64,000 bases of DNA from SZAS-103 sp964449135 (GTDB lineage Bacteria > Pseudomonadota > Gammaproteobacteria > Xanthomonadales > Xanthomonadaceae): the NCBI GenBank assembly GCA_964449135.1, contig CAYUXZ010000010.1, forward strand, positions 1 through 64,000, in the 5' to 3' direction. The translations under genes were made by a program, and so were the position numbers. The notes beneath the pieces are model-generated. The model made no database searches. It was not told the DNA's origin and saw nothing but the letters and a program-made list of their open reading frames with translations. Each line of letters opens with the position of its first letter. The first letter of the stretch is position 1. This document shows positions 7,244 to 16,202 of this stretch, piece by piece.

Positions 7244-9430
7244 CTAGGCGAAGTAGGTGGACAGCGGCTGCGGCCGGTCGATCGCGTAGCCCTGCGCGTA
7301 GTCCACGCCGAGGTCGGTCAGCGCGGCGCGCTGGCGCTGGTTCTCGGTGTGCTCTGCGATCGTGCGCTTGTCGAGCACGTGCGCGATCTGGGTGATCGAA
7401 AGCACCACCGCCGCGGCGAGCGGCGAGGAATCCATCTCGCGAACGAAGCTGCCGTCGATCTTGAAGTAGTCCACGTCCAACGAACGCAGGTAGTTGAACG
7501 AGCAGAAGCCGGTGCCGAAATCGTCGAGCGCGAAACGGCAGCCGAGCGCGCGCAACTGGTTGATGAAGCGCTGCGCGCGGCCAAGGTCACGCACCGCGCT
7601 GGTCTCGGTGATCTCGAAGCAGAGCTTGTGCGCGGGGAAACGGCTGCCGCGCAGGCGCTCTGCGACGTATCCGATGAAGCCCTCGTCCACGAGCGCGTCC
7701 GCGCACAGGTTCACCGCGCAGGTCGAAACCGTCGCCGCCTCCGCCGGGTGCGATTCCATCCAGTCCAGCGCCATGCTGACCACCGCGCGGTCGATCGGCA
7801 CGCCGAGGTGGAAGCGTTCGGCCGCGGGCATGAAATGGCCCGGCAACAGCAATCCGCCGTTGTCGCCGTCGTGCATCCGCAGCAGCAGCTCGAAATGCCG
7901 TCCCTGCTCGACGTCGGGACGCAGCGGGCTCATGGTCTGCGCGTAGAGGCTGAACGCACGCTGCTCCAGCGCTTCGCGGATGCGCATCGCCCAGCGCATC
8001 GCGACGGTGCGGTCGAGCACGTCGCCCTGGCTCAGTCCTGCGACGCAAACACGGTTGCCGCCGAGTTCCTTCGCGGTGAAGCAGGCCGCGTCGGCCTGCG
8101 AGAGCAGCGGCGAATATTCGGTCTCGCCGGGCTGGAACGGCACCAGGCCGATGCTTACCGTGGCGCCGAGCAGGCGTCCGTTCCATTCGCAGGTGAAGGT
8201 TTCCACCTCGCGCACCAGCGCCTGCGCACGTTCGCGCGCGACCGTGGGCGTGCAGTTGTGCAACAACAACGCGAACTCGTCGCCGCCCAGGTGCGCGAGC
8301 GTGTCGCCGGGGCGCAGGCTCGCCTGCAACAGGCTCGCGATGCCCTTGATGAGTTCGTCGCCCGCCGCGTGGCCGGCGGTGTCGTTGACCAGCTTGAGGT
8401 TGTCGAGGTCGAGGTAGGCCAGCGCCTGCGGCGCGGTCGCGGTGTGGTCGAGTGCGCGCCGCATGGCGTCCTCGAGCGTGCCGCGGTTGGGCAGGCCGGT
8501 CAACGGATCGGTGCTCACGCGGTGCAGCAGGTCGGCCGCGGCAGCGCGGCGTTCGTTCACGACCAGCGCGAGCGTGATCGGCAGGATGCCGAGCAGGCAC
8601 AGGTAGGACAGCAGGATCACACAGTCGAGCGTGCGCTCGGGCATCTGGAAACCGGCCAGGCCCTGCCCGCTGAGCGCGCCGATCAGGCTCACCGTCAGCG
8701 TCACCGCGACCGCCGTGCGCAGCGGCGGGAATCGCAACGCGCTCCACATCATCACCGCGAGCGGCAGGCAGGAAAGCCCGAGCGAATTGCGTCCGCCCGC
8801 GGTCGCGCCCCAGGCCATCAGCACGTAACTCAGCACCAGCGCGATGTTCCACAGCAGCGACTCGGTCTCCGAGCCGTAGCCCAGCGGCGCGGCGTCCGCG
8901 ACCCGCTGGCGCTTTCGGTGGAAGTACAGCATCAGCGCGGGCGTGACCGCGATCACGCCGAGCAGGTCGCCCATGGACCAGCGCACGAATGCGTCGGGCA
9001 GATCGGAGAGCGGGACATCGAACGCGTAGTGCATGCCCGCGGCGCCGATCGCACCGCCGATCGCGGCCATCACCAGCGCGCCGGCGAGCATCCGGAATCC
9101 GGTGTGGCTGTCGGCGAACGCCGGCAGCGGTCGCAGCCGCGCGATCCAGCCGCCGGCGACCGCGCCGAGCGTGTTGCCGGCGATCGCGAACGGCAGGTAG
9201 ATCGGCGGCGAATGCAGCCGCAGCACGTAGTCGAACAGCATCGCGACCGGTATGAACAGCGACCAGCGCAGCCCGTAGCGCGTGACCGCCGCGAGCGCGA
9301 GTCCGGACGACGGCCAGAACAGCGCGAACGCGCCCGGTCCCTTCGCGAAGCGCACGGCATAGATATCGCCGATGAGGTACAAGCCCACCAGCACGACGAG
9401 CGCCAGACCTCTGCGAGACACGGTGTTCAC
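7244..9430 (-). CDS. MASE1-GGDEF-EAL c-di-GMP turnover protein
   Basis: A 728-residue inner-membrane signalling protein. Residues 1 to about 280 are a MASE1-like multi-span sensor. A diguanylate cyclase domain follows, with DPLTGLPNR, an intact GGDEF at about 382-386 and a product-inhibition I-site RPGD five residues before it. A phosphodiesterase domain ends the protein: the EAL signature is ELL (FELLLRM, about 510), but VNLCAD, EITETSA, LDDFGTG, FKIDGSF and YAQGY are present, so metal and substrate ligands look mostly kept; AEGVEN is altered to AEHTEN. It could be bifunctional or act mainly as a cyclase. The gene lies nine bases downstream of a second GGDEF gene and is probably co-transcribed with it. 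Confidence 0.9.
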   Translation of the reverse strand: MNTVSRRGLALVVLVGLYLIGDIYAVRFAKGPGAFALFWPSSGLALAAVTRYGLRWSLFIPVAMLFDYVLRLHSPPIYLPFAIAGNTLGAVAGGWIARLRPLPAFADSHTGFRMLAGALVMAAIGGAIGAAGMHYAFDVPLSDLPDAFVRWSMGDLLGVIAVTPALMLYFHRKRQRVADAAPLGYGSETESLLWNIALVLSYVLMAWGATAGGRNSLGLSCLPLAVMMWSALRFPPLRTAVAVTLTVSLIGALSGQGLAGFQMPERTLDCVILLSYLCLLGILPITLALVVNERRAAAADLLHRVSTDPLTGLPNRGTLEDAMRRALDHTATAPQALAYLDLDNLKLVNDTAGHAAGDELIKGIASLLQASLRPGDTLAHLGGDEFALLLHNCTPTVARERAQALVREVETFTCEWNGRLLGATVSIGLVPFQPGETEYSPLLSQADAACFTAKELGGNRVCVAGLSQGDVLDRTVAMRWAMRIREALEQRAFSLYAQTMSPLRPDVEQGRHFELLLRMHDGDNGGLLLPGHFMPAAERFHLGVPIDRAVVSMALDWMESHPAEAATVSTCAVNLCADALVDEGFIGYVAERLRGSRFPAHKLCFEITETSAVRDLGRAQRFINQLRALGCRFALDDFGTGFCSFNYLRSLDVDYFKIDGSFVREMDSSPLAAAVVLSITQIAHVLDKRTIAEHTENQRQRAALTDLGVDYAQGYAIDRPQPLSTYFA

Positions 9431-9439
9431 TGCGCCAGC

Positions 9440-12400
9440 TTACCCGCGCGGACGTGATGCGTCACCGGGAGACGAGGATTCGCACAGCGCGCGTCCGCTA
9501 TCGAGCAGCGCCTGCGGATCCTCGTGCAGGTCGCGCAGCAACGCGTGCAGATCGGCGCGCGGTCCCGGGCGGAAGATCGCCCAGCCGTCGCGTCCGCGCT
9601 GCTTGACCCAGTGCAACGCCGCGCCCGCGAGTTCGACCATCTGCTCCCAGCCCGGACGATGGCCCGCGTCGTAATGCAACGGATACAACGCCATGCCGAT
9701 CGAAGCGGTGAGTAGCACCGCCTGTCCGTCTTCGAGGTAGAACGCGTTTCGCGCGACCGCGGCATGGATGCGCGCGCCGATCGCGCCGGCGTGCTCGGCA
9801 GGCATCGGCCGCGAGACGACCAGGAACTCGTCGCTGTTCCAGCGCACGACGTAATCGCTGCCACGCAGTTGCATCGCGAGCATCTGCGCGAATTGCTGCA
9901 GCACGCGATCGCAATTCCTGCGGCCCAGCCGTTCGTTGGCGGCGCTGAAGCCGTCGATGTTGACGAGTGCGAACAGCATCGCGGACGCGGAACGATCGGC
10001 GCGCGAAGGATCCCGGTCGTACCAGGCGAGGTCCGCGGGGATCTGGTTGGCGAGGTAGCGCCGGTTGCGCAGGCCCGTCAGCGGATCGGTCTGGCTGGCG
10101 TTCTCCAGCCGTTCGTTCGCGGTGTGCAATTGCTGCGTGCGCTCGAGCACCTGCCGCTCCAGCAGCACGCGCTGCGCCTCGTGGCGCTGGTGTTGCCAGC
10201 GATAGCCCGCATAGACCAGGACGCCGAGCAGCGTCAGCATCAGCAGGTCGAACAGGCGCGTCTCGTGGAAATACGGACGGATGCGGAACGCGAGCCGCGC
10301 GGGCGCCGGATTCCACACGCCGGCGTTGTTCGCGCCCATCACCTCGAACACGTAATCTCCCGCGGGCAGGTTCGTGTAGTTCGCACGGCGCCGGCCCGGG
10401 TCGTCGAGCACGTGCCAGTCGCGGTCGTAGCCGTCGAGGCGATAGCGCAACTGGATGCTTTGCGGATCCTGGAAGCTCGTCGTGGTGAATTCGAACGCGA
10501 GGTCGCGCTCGCTTGCAGGCAGTTCGTCCGGCATCGCGCGCGCGTCGTGGAAACCGCCGGGGAAAACCACGCGCTCGATCGCCACATTGGGAGCGTGCGG
10601 ATTCTTGACGATGCCGTGGGTATCCAGTGCGACCACGCCGTCGCGCGAGGGCAGCCACAGCACGTGGCCGTCGAGGTAGCCCTTCGACAGGCCCGCGCCG
10701 TTGCAGCAGAAGCCCTGCTGCCCGGCGTTGCGGTCGCCGCGTTCGTTGAGGATCATCTCGCCGCGAACCTGGCGGATTTCCCCGCGCGCGAAACGCGTCA
10801 GGTCCGCGACCGGCACGCGCGCGACGCCGCGGATGCCCGCCATCCACAGGAAGCCGCGGTCGTCCTCGGCCATGAAGAACGTCGAGTTCGCCGGCACGCC
10901 CTGGGCTGCGCCCAGCAACCGCCAGCGCCCATCATCGAACACGAACAGTTGCTCGGTCGAAACGCCCAGCGCGATCGCGCCGGAAGCCAACTCGTGGATC
11001 GTGTTGATGTCGAGGCCATGCGGTAGCCCGCGGTCGGTACCGATCTCCGCGAAGCGCTCGCCGCGGCGTTCGTACAATCCCGATTCGGTGCCGACCAGGA
11101 CGCGGCCGTCGCGCAGCTGGAGCATCGCGCGCACGTGCAGGTCGCCCAGTCCGTCGGCCGGGCCGTACTGTCGCAGGCGCGCATCCGGCTGGCCTTCGCG
11201 ATCGAGCCGGAACAATCCATCCATGGTCATGAACCACAAGGTTCTGTCGGCCTGGCGCGCGATGCCGTTGACCTGCGCGCCAGCCATAGGCGCGAACACG
11301 CTTGGCGTCTCGAGCCGCCCGTCGCGCAGGACCGCCAGGCCATGTCGGGTGCCGATCCACAACGCGTTGCTTTCCGCGAACAGGCTGTAGGCGTGCGGAT
11401 GCGGCAGCGCGACGCCCGTTTCGACCGTGCTGAACCGGCCGTGGTCGAGCAGGCTCACGCCGTTGCTGGTGCCGACCCAGACCGCGCCATTTGCTGCCGG
11501 CGTCAGCGACCACACCACCGGATCGGACAGGCCGTCGTCCTCGCTGTAACGCCGCGTCCATCCATTCCAGACGCGGATCAGGCCGTTGACCTGGCTGCCG
11601 AGCCAGAGATTGCCTTCGCGATCCTCGAAGGCGCTGCGGATGTCCTTGACCTTGTTCTGCGGGAGGCTGGCGATGCTCTCGACGAGGCGACCTTCGCGCA
11701 GCCGCAGCAGCGCAAGATTCGTGCCGGCCCACAGATTGTGGTCGTGGTCCTCGTACAGTGCGCCGATCGGCGCATTGGCCAGTTTCGGATCGCCGTCGAA
11801 AAGACTCCAGCGATCATCCGTATATTCGAACAGGCCCTGCGATGTACCAGCCCAGACGCGACCCTGTGCCTCGACCAGGCGCGTCACCTCGGCGGTTGTC
11901 GCGCCCGCCGGAAGCGGCAGCCGCGTGGTTTGCCCGCCGGCCACGCGCATCACTGCGCCCACGCTGCCGACCCACAGGCCATCGTCGCGTTGCAGCAGCG
12001 ACATCGCCGGCTTGATATCGGTTCCGTAGGCGACCAGCTTGCCGCCATCCACGCGCAGCAGGCCGTCGCCGGTGGCCGTGACGATCGCTCCGTCGTCCGC
12101 CTGGCGGATCGCAAAGACGTCCGGATGCGGATGCGCGGCGGCATCGGCGGCCGGTACCGCGACGAAGCGACCGTCGGCGTACATCGCCAATCCCTTGTAG
12201 GTGCCGATCCACAGCCGGCCTTCGCGATCCACGCGCAACGCGCGGATCCAGATGCCTGGCAAGGCCGGCGTGGTCTCGGGGGTGAAGGTCGTGAATCGCA
12301 CGCCATCGAAGCGTGCGAGGCCGTTCTGGGTGCCGACCCAGATGTAACCATCGGGATCCTGCGCGATCGTGAGCACGCTGATCTGCGGCAGTCCGGCCTG

Positions 12401-12547
12401 GATGGACCAGTCGTCGGCGACGTAATGCGCGAACGCCTTGTCCGGATCGAGCGCGAACGCCGCGCCTGCGCACAGCCAGCACGACAATGCGCACAGCGCG
12501 ATCGCGATGCGCGTCATCCACGGACCATGGGACAGCGATGCGGACAT
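9440..12547 (-). CDS. Periplasmic double-propeller sensor with degenerate GGDEF domain
   Basis: A 1035-residue membrane protein. A signal peptide (to about ALDPDKAF) is followed by repeated two-component-regulator propeller blades (recurring WVGT/WIGT units such as GYIWVGTQNGLARFDG), a Y_Y_Y domain (LRYRLDGYDRDW), one membrane helix (about 740-760), a short coiled coil and a C-terminal GGDEF domain. DPLTGLRNRRYL is present, but the active-site signature reads NSDEF (904-908) instead of GGDEF. The DEF part is kept while both glycines are lost, so cyclase activity is doubtful and an effector-binding role is possible. It is the first gene of a two-gene unit with the MASE1-GGDEF-EAL protein. The propeller part probably reads a periplasmic ligand; which one is not visible. 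Confidence 0.88.
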   Translation of the reverse strand: MSASLSHGPWMTRIAIALCALSCWLCAGAAFALDPDKAFAHYVADDWSIQAGLPQISVLTIAQDPDGYIWVGTQNGLARFDGVRFTTFTPETTPALPGIWIRALRVDREGRLWIGTYKGLAMYADGRFVAVPAADAAAHPHPDVFAIRQADDGAIVTATGDGLLRVDGGKLVAYGTDIKPAMSLLQRDDGLWVGSVGAVMRVAGGQTTRLPLPAGATTAEVTRLVEAQGRVWAGTSQGLFEYTDDRWSLFDGDPKLANAPIGALYEDHDHNLWAGTNLALLRLREGRLVESIASLPQNKVKDIRSAFEDREGNLWLGSQVNGLIRVWNGWTRRYSEDDGLSDPVVWSLTPAANGAVWVGTSNGVSLLDHGRFSTVETGVALPHPHAYSLFAESNALWIGTRHGLAVLRDGRLETPSVFAPMAGAQVNGIARQADRTLWFMTMDGLFRLDREGQPDARLRQYGPADGLGDLHVRAMLQLRDGRVLVGTESGLYERRGERFAEIGTDRGLPHGLDINTIHELASGAIALGVSTEQLFVFDDGRWRLLGAAQGVPANSTFFMAEDDRGFLWMAGIRGVARVPVADLTRFARGEIRQVRGEMILNERGDRNAGQQGFCCNGAGLSKGYLDGHVLWLPSRDGVVALDTHGIVKNPHAPNVAIERVVFPGGFHDARAMPDELPASERDLAFEFTTTSFQDPQSIQLRYRLDGYDRDWHVLDDPGRRRANYTNLPAGDYVFEVMGANNAGVWNPAPARLAFRIRPYFHETRLFDLLMLTLLGVLVYAGYRWQHQRHEAQRVLLERQVLERTQQLHTANERLENASQTDPLTGLRNRRYLANQIPADLAWYDRDPSRADRSASAMLFALVNIDGFSAANERLGRRNCDRVLQQFAQMLAMQLRGSDYVVRWNSDEFLVVSRPMPAEHAGAIGARIHAAVARNAFYLEDGQAVLLTASIGMALYPLHYDAGHRPGWEQMVELAGAALHWVKQRGRDGWAIFRPGPRADLHALLRDLHEDPQALLDSGRALCESSSPGDASRPRG

Positions 12548-12619
12548 CGTGGGTACCGGCGGGACTTTCCCCGAGTCTAACCGCAGGCGCAGGCGACGCG
12601 CAGGATCCGTCGCATTGCG

Positions 12620-13573
12620 TCAGCGATCGCCGGGAATCGCGACGGGCCCGGACGGACCCTGCATCCGGAACGGGATCGATTCCAGGTCGAAGCCGCGGTT
12701 GGCCTGCACGCAGAAGTGCAGGTGCGGGCCGGTGGTGAAGCCGGTATTGCCCGAGTAGCCGATGCGCTGGCCGGCGGCGACATGCTGCCCCGGGCGCACC
12801 AGCGCGCCATCGAGCTTGAGGTGCGCATACACCGCCATCGTGCCGTCGTCGTGCACGATGCGGATCTCGTTCGCGCGATCGGCGTATTTGGCGAGGTTCA
12901 TTCCCGCCTTGTCGAAATCCGATTCGACCATCATCACCGTGCCTTCGCGCGCCGCGATCACCGGCGTGCCTTCATCCACGCTGAAGTCGATCGCGTACTC
13001 GGACTGCGCGTCGTTGTGGGTGAACTGCCCGTGCCAACCCTGGGCGATGTGCCAGTCGCGTGCTTCGATCGGCAGCAGGTACGCCACCGCCTGCGGCTGG
13101 GCGTGCGGATCGCCCGGGAATGCGCCGAGCTGCAGCTGGAATCCGCCGTTCTTCGTCGGGTCGGCGAGCGAGAGCGTCGCGATTTTCGTCGTCGCGTAAG
13201 CCCGGAGCACCGCGCGCAACGGCAGCGGTGGGTCGGAGGCGAAATTGCTGGCGCTGGCCGCGCGCAGCTCGACCTCGACCGGGCCGGCGGTCGTGTTGGT
13301 CGCGACCGCGTCGTAGTGGTCGCCGCTGGAATCGATCCGCAGGCTCGCGATCTTCGCGACTTCGCCCTCGATCCGCACCGTGCTGACCGGCACTCGCGAG
13401 GCGCCGGTTCCCGTCGGTGGCTGGTCGGTGTAATGCACCATGCCCTGTGCATCCACCCAGCGATACACGTTGCGCGCCGCGGCGCCGCCGGCCGCGGCGA
13501 GCAGCGTCAACGCGCACAGCGCCGTGCGCGCCGCGCGGCGGAATGAACGGGATCGTTTCAATGGCGGCGTCAT
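12620..13573 (-). CDS. M23-family metallopeptidase with N-terminal DUF4124 domain
   Basis: A 317-residue exported protein. It begins with a basic, hydrophobic signal peptide (cleavage near GGAAA), then a short DUF4124-type module (VYRWVDAQGMVHYTDQPP), a beta-rich middle part, and a C-terminal LytM/M23 domain. Zinc-site motifs are visible: HNDAQSEYAID (HxnD), then HLHF (HxH) near the end. Such enzymes cut peptide cross-links in peptidoglycan or, when inactive, activate amidases; here the ligands look complete, so I favour an active endopeptidase in the periplasm. The ATG at 13573 is chosen because it starts the signal peptide. It is transcribed divergently from the methionine operon; about 350 bases between the two hold that operon's promoter and riboswitch. 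Confidence 0.88.
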   Translation of the reverse strand: MTPPLKRSRSFRRAARTALCALTLLAAAGGAAARNVYRWVDAQGMVHYTDQPPTGTGASRVPVSTVRIEGEVAKIASLRIDSSGDHYDAVATNTTAGPVEVELRAASASNFASDPPLPLRAVLRAYATTKIATLSLADPTKNGGFQLQLGAFPGDPHAQPQAVAYLLPIEARDWHIAQGWHGQFTHNDAQSEYAIDFSVDEGTPVIAAREGTVMMVESDFDKAGMNLAKYADRANEIRIVHDDGTMAVYAHLKLDGALVRPGQHVAAGQRIGYSGNTGFTTGPHLHFCVQANRGFDLESIPFRMQGPSGPVAIPGDR

Positions 13574-13690
13574 GCGCGAACCCGGGCGGGACGGGACTGC
13601 ATTCAAGCACGAATACCGCGGCGACTGCGCGGACCGGATGCGCAAAACGACCAGCCCGCGAACATATATCGCTTTATCATGATGGATGTG

Positions 13691-13719
13691 TTGACAATTC
13701 CTGACGGCGCTGGCAGCAT
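13691..13719 (+). promoter_or_regulatory. Promoter of the riboswitch-metX operon
   Basis: A perfect TTGACA at 13691-13696 is followed after 17 bases by a weak -10 (CAGCAT, 13714-13719). The predicted transcript start near 13726 falls just before the first strand of the riboswitch, which supports this reading. Confidence 0.55.
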
Positions 13720-13731
13720 CGTTCCCGCAAT

Positions 13732-13842
13732 CCCATCGAGACCGGCGGAGGGACAGGCCCTTTGATGCCGGGGCAACCGCGACGCGAAAGCGTCGAGCGG
13801 TGCCAAATCCTGCGGGGACCTTCGCGTCCACCGGAAGATGGG
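13732..13842 (+). promoter_or_regulatory. SAM-I (S-box) riboswitch aptamer
   Basis: P1 forms from CCCATC (13732-13737) with GATGGG (13837-13842). Between them lie the class hallmarks in order: CGAGA, GGAGGGACAGGCCC, GATGCCGGGGCAACC (13764-13778), a GAAA-capped hairpin (GACGC/GCGTC, 13781-13794), GGTGCCAAATCC (13799-13810), and a P4 stem GGAC/GTCC. This closely follows the SAM-I consensus. The aptamer binds S-adenosylmethionine and here precedes metX-metB-hom, genes whose pathway ends in methionine and SAM. Confidence 0.93.
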
Positions 13843-13889
13843 TCGTCTTCGCATCGCGCGCGGGCGGCGTCGTTTCCCGGAAAAACCGC

Positions 13890-13923
13890 GGATCTCGCTG
13901 GGGCATGGACCACCAGGAGATCC
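13890..13923 (+). promoter_or_regulatory. RBS-sequestering hairpin (riboswitch expression platform)
   Basis: GGATCTC (13890-13896) can pair perfectly with GAGATCC (13917-13923). The second arm contains most of the metX Shine-Dalgarno AGGAG (13915-13919), which is seven bases from the ATG at 13927. No poly-T terminator is present in the leader. Control is therefore most likely translational, with SAM binding favouring the closed form. The competing anti-sequester strand is not certain. Confidence 0.65.
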
Positions 13924-13926
13924 ACG

Positions 13927-14985
13927 ATGAGCCTCGCCGCCACCGAATCCCGCGTTGCATCCGTCGCCGAACCCTGCGCCCTGCGCACCGCGTCGCATGA
14001 GCCGCAATCCGCGCTCGCGCGCGGCGAGTTCGAGCTGACGATCGCGATGCGCCACGCCGGAACGCGTCGCGTCGTCGTGCGCTGGCAGCGGCTCGGCGAT
14101 CCGTGCGCGCCGGCAGTGGTGGTGCAGGGCGGGATTTCCGCCGACCGTCGTACGGGAGCGGGCATCGACGCCGCCGCGCCCGGATGGTGGGATGCGCAGG
14201 TTGGCGCGGGCCGCGCGATCGATACCGAAACGGCGCAGGCGATCTCGATCGACTGGATCGGCAGCGATGGCGCGCTCGATGCCGCGATCGACACCGCCGA
14301 CCAGGCCGACGCGATCGCGGCCGTGCTCGACCGACTCGGCATCGCCCGCATCGAAGCCTTCGTCGGATGTTCGTACGGCGCACTGGTCGGCCTGCAGTTC
14401 GCCGAGCGGCATCCTTCGCGCGTGCGCAAGCTGGTCGCGATCTCGGGCGTGCACCGCCCGCATCCGTACGCGAGCGCGCTGCGCTCGATCCAGCGCAAGA
14501 TCGTCGCGCTCGGCCAGCTGCAATGCGCGGACGACGTCGGGCTATCGCTCGCGCGCCAGCTCGCGATGCTCACTTACCGCACGCCGGAGGAATTTGCGCA
14601 GCGTTTCGTTGGAGAGAACGTGATCGATGGCGCGCACGCGCGCTGCGCGGCGGAGGAATACCTGGAAACATGCGGTGCGCGCTTCGTCGCTTCGCATACG
14701 CCGACCGCGTTCGTGCGACTGTCCGAATCCATCGATCTGCACCGCGCCGATCCCGAGCGCATCACGGTGCCGCTCACCCTGGTCGCGATCGAAGGCGATG
14801 TCCTCACGCCGCCCTCGGATGCGTACGCGCTCGCCGAAAACGTTTCGGGACCGGTGCGCGTGCGCGTGCTGCGCTCGCTGTACGGGCACGACGCCTTCCT
14901 CAAGGACGTCGAACCGATCGCGGAAATACTTCGCGATGCGCTGCACGATGCGACCGAAGGGTGTGCGGTCGGAGGTGCGGCATGA
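13927..14985 (+). CDS. metX: MetX-like homoserine (or serine) O-acyltransferase
   Basis: A 352-residue alpha/beta-hydrolase-fold enzyme that acylates the hydroxyl of homoserine for methionine synthesis. The nucleophile elbow is GCSYGA, the oxyanion-side stretch VVVQGGISADR is present, and the catalytic Asp/His lie in EGDVLTPP and YGHDAF. The ATG at 13927 is chosen for its AGGAG at seven bases and its place just after the riboswitch platform; an in-frame ATG inside the riboswitch (13762) is rejected. In Xanthomonadales relatives of this clade, succinyl-CoA rather than acetyl-CoA is often the donor, and some MetX relatives act on serine; sequence alone does not settle this. Its stop overlaps the metB-like start (ATGA), so the operon is translationally coupled and SAM control should extend downstream. 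Confidence 0.87.
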   Translation: MSLAATESRVASVAEPCALRTASHEPQSALARGEFELTIAMRHAGTRRVVVRWQRLGDPCAPAVVVQGGISADRRTGAGIDAAAPGWWDAQVGAGRAIDTETAQAISIDWIGSDGALDAAIDTADQADAIAAVLDRLGIARIEAFVGCSYGALVGLQFAERHPSRVRKLVAISGVHRPHPYASALRSIQRKIVALGQLQCADDVGLSLARQLAMLTYRTPEEFAQRFVGENVIDGAHARCAAEEYLETCGARFVASHTPTAFVRLSESIDLHRADPERITVPLTLVAIEGDVLTPPSDAYALAENVSGPVRVRVLRSLYGHDAFLKDVEPIAEILRDALHDATEGCAVGGAA

Positions 14986-16202
14986 GCGCCCTCGACCGCA
15001 ACGGACCGTGTCCGTCCACGATCGCGGTGCGCAGCGGCATCGACAGCGACGCCGCGTACGGCGCGGTTACGCCGCCGATCGTGCTGTCGAGCAATTTCAG
15101 CTTCGAAGGCCTCGAGAAGAAGCGCCAGTACGATTACACGCGCAGCGGCAACCCGACGCGCGATCTGCTCGGGCAGGCGCTCGCCGAGCTCGAGGGGGGC
15201 GCGGGCGGCGTGGTGACCGCGACCGGCATGGCCGCGGTCACGCTCGTTCTCGCGCTGCTCGATCCGGGCGACCGCATCGTCGTGCCGCACGATTGCTATG
15301 GCGGCTGCTGGCGACTGTTCGACGCGCTCGCGCGCAAGAATCACTTCGTCCTGGTCACTGCCGATCTCACCGATCCGCGCGCACTGGCCGAAGCGCTGCG
15401 AATTCCGCCGAAGCTGGTGTGGATCGAGACGCCGAGCAATCCGCTGCTGCGCATCACCGACGTCCGCGCGGTCGCGCAGGCCGCGCACGAAGTCGGCGCG
15501 CTCGTGCTCGCCGACAACACGTTTCTTTCGCCCGCGTTGCAGCGGCCGATCGAGCTCGGCGCGGACTGCGTGCTGCATTCGACAACGAAGTACATCAACG
15601 GCCACAGCGATGTGGTCGGCGGCGCGGTGATCGCGAAGGACGCCGAGCTGCACCAGAAACTTGTGTGGTGGGCGAACGCGCTCGGCCTCACTGGCAGCCC
15701 ATTCGATTCCTTCTTGACGTTGCGCGGGCTGAGGACGCTCGACGCGCGCCTGCGCGTGCACCAGGAGAATGCGGCCGCGCTCGCCGAATTGCTCGAACGC
15801 CATCCCGCGGTCGCGGCCGTGCATTATCCGGGACTGATCGCGCATCCGGGCCACGCGCTCGCGACGCGCCAACAGTACGGTTACGGCGCGATGCTCAGCG
15901 TCGAGCTGCGCGGTGGAGTGACGGCGGTGCGCGCGTTTCTCGACGGATTGCAGCACTTCACGCTCGCCGAATCGCTCGGCGGCGTGGAGAGCCTGATCGC
16001 GCATCCGGCGACGATGACGCATGCTTCGATGTCGGCGCAGGCGCGCGCGGTCGCGGGCATTTCCGACGGCCTGCTGCGGCTGTCGGTGGGTATCGAGCAT
16101 GTGGACGATCTGTCCGCGGACATCGCCGACGCGCTCGATCGTGCGTTCGCGACCGAAGGCGTGGCGGAGAAGCGCGACGACCGCGAGCGGGTGTCGTGTT
16201 GA
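14982..16202 (+). CDS. metB: Cystathionine gamma-synthase-like PLP enzyme
   Basis: A 406-residue fold-type I PLP enzyme of the Cys/Met metabolism family. It joins O-acylhomoserine with cysteine (or sulfide) in transsulfuration. Visible motifs are YDYTRSGNPTRD near the N-terminus, the ETPSNP stretch, ADNTFLSPA, and the PLP lysine in HSTTKYINGHSD. C-terminal SLGGVESLIAHPATMTH matches the family. The ATG at 14982 overlaps the metX stop by four bases. O-acylhomoserine sulfhydrylase or cystathionine gamma-lyase activity cannot be excluded by sequence, but the operon with metX and hom favours biosynthesis. Confidence 0.92.
   Translation: MSALDRNGPCPSTIAVRSGIDSDAAYGAVTPPIVLSSNFSFEGLEKKRQYDYTRSGNPTRDLLGQALAELEGGAGGVVTATGMAAVTLVLALLDPGDRIVVPHDCYGGCWRLFDALARKNHFVLVTADLTDPRALAEALRIPPKLVWIETPSNPLLRITDVRAVAQAAHEVGALVLADNTFLSPALQRPIELGADCVLHSTTKYINGHSDVVGGAVIAKDAELHQKLVWWANALGLTGSPFDSFLTLRGLRTLDARLRVHQENAAALAELLERHPAVAAVHYPGLIAHPGHALATRQQYGYGAMLSVELRGGVTAVRAFLDGLQHFTLAESLGGVESLIAHPATMTHASMSAQARAVAGISDGLLRLSVGIEHVDDLSADIADALDRAFATEGVAEKRDDRERVSC

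Noticed and set aside
13762..13926. Upstream in-frame start for metX
   Set aside because: These codons lie within the SAM-I aptamer and the RBS hairpin; the downstream ATG has a proper AGGAG.
14103..14981. Longer N-terminal extension of the metB-like gene
   Set aside because: The extension runs antiphase through metX and is arginine-rich; the ATGA overlap start gives the correct family length.
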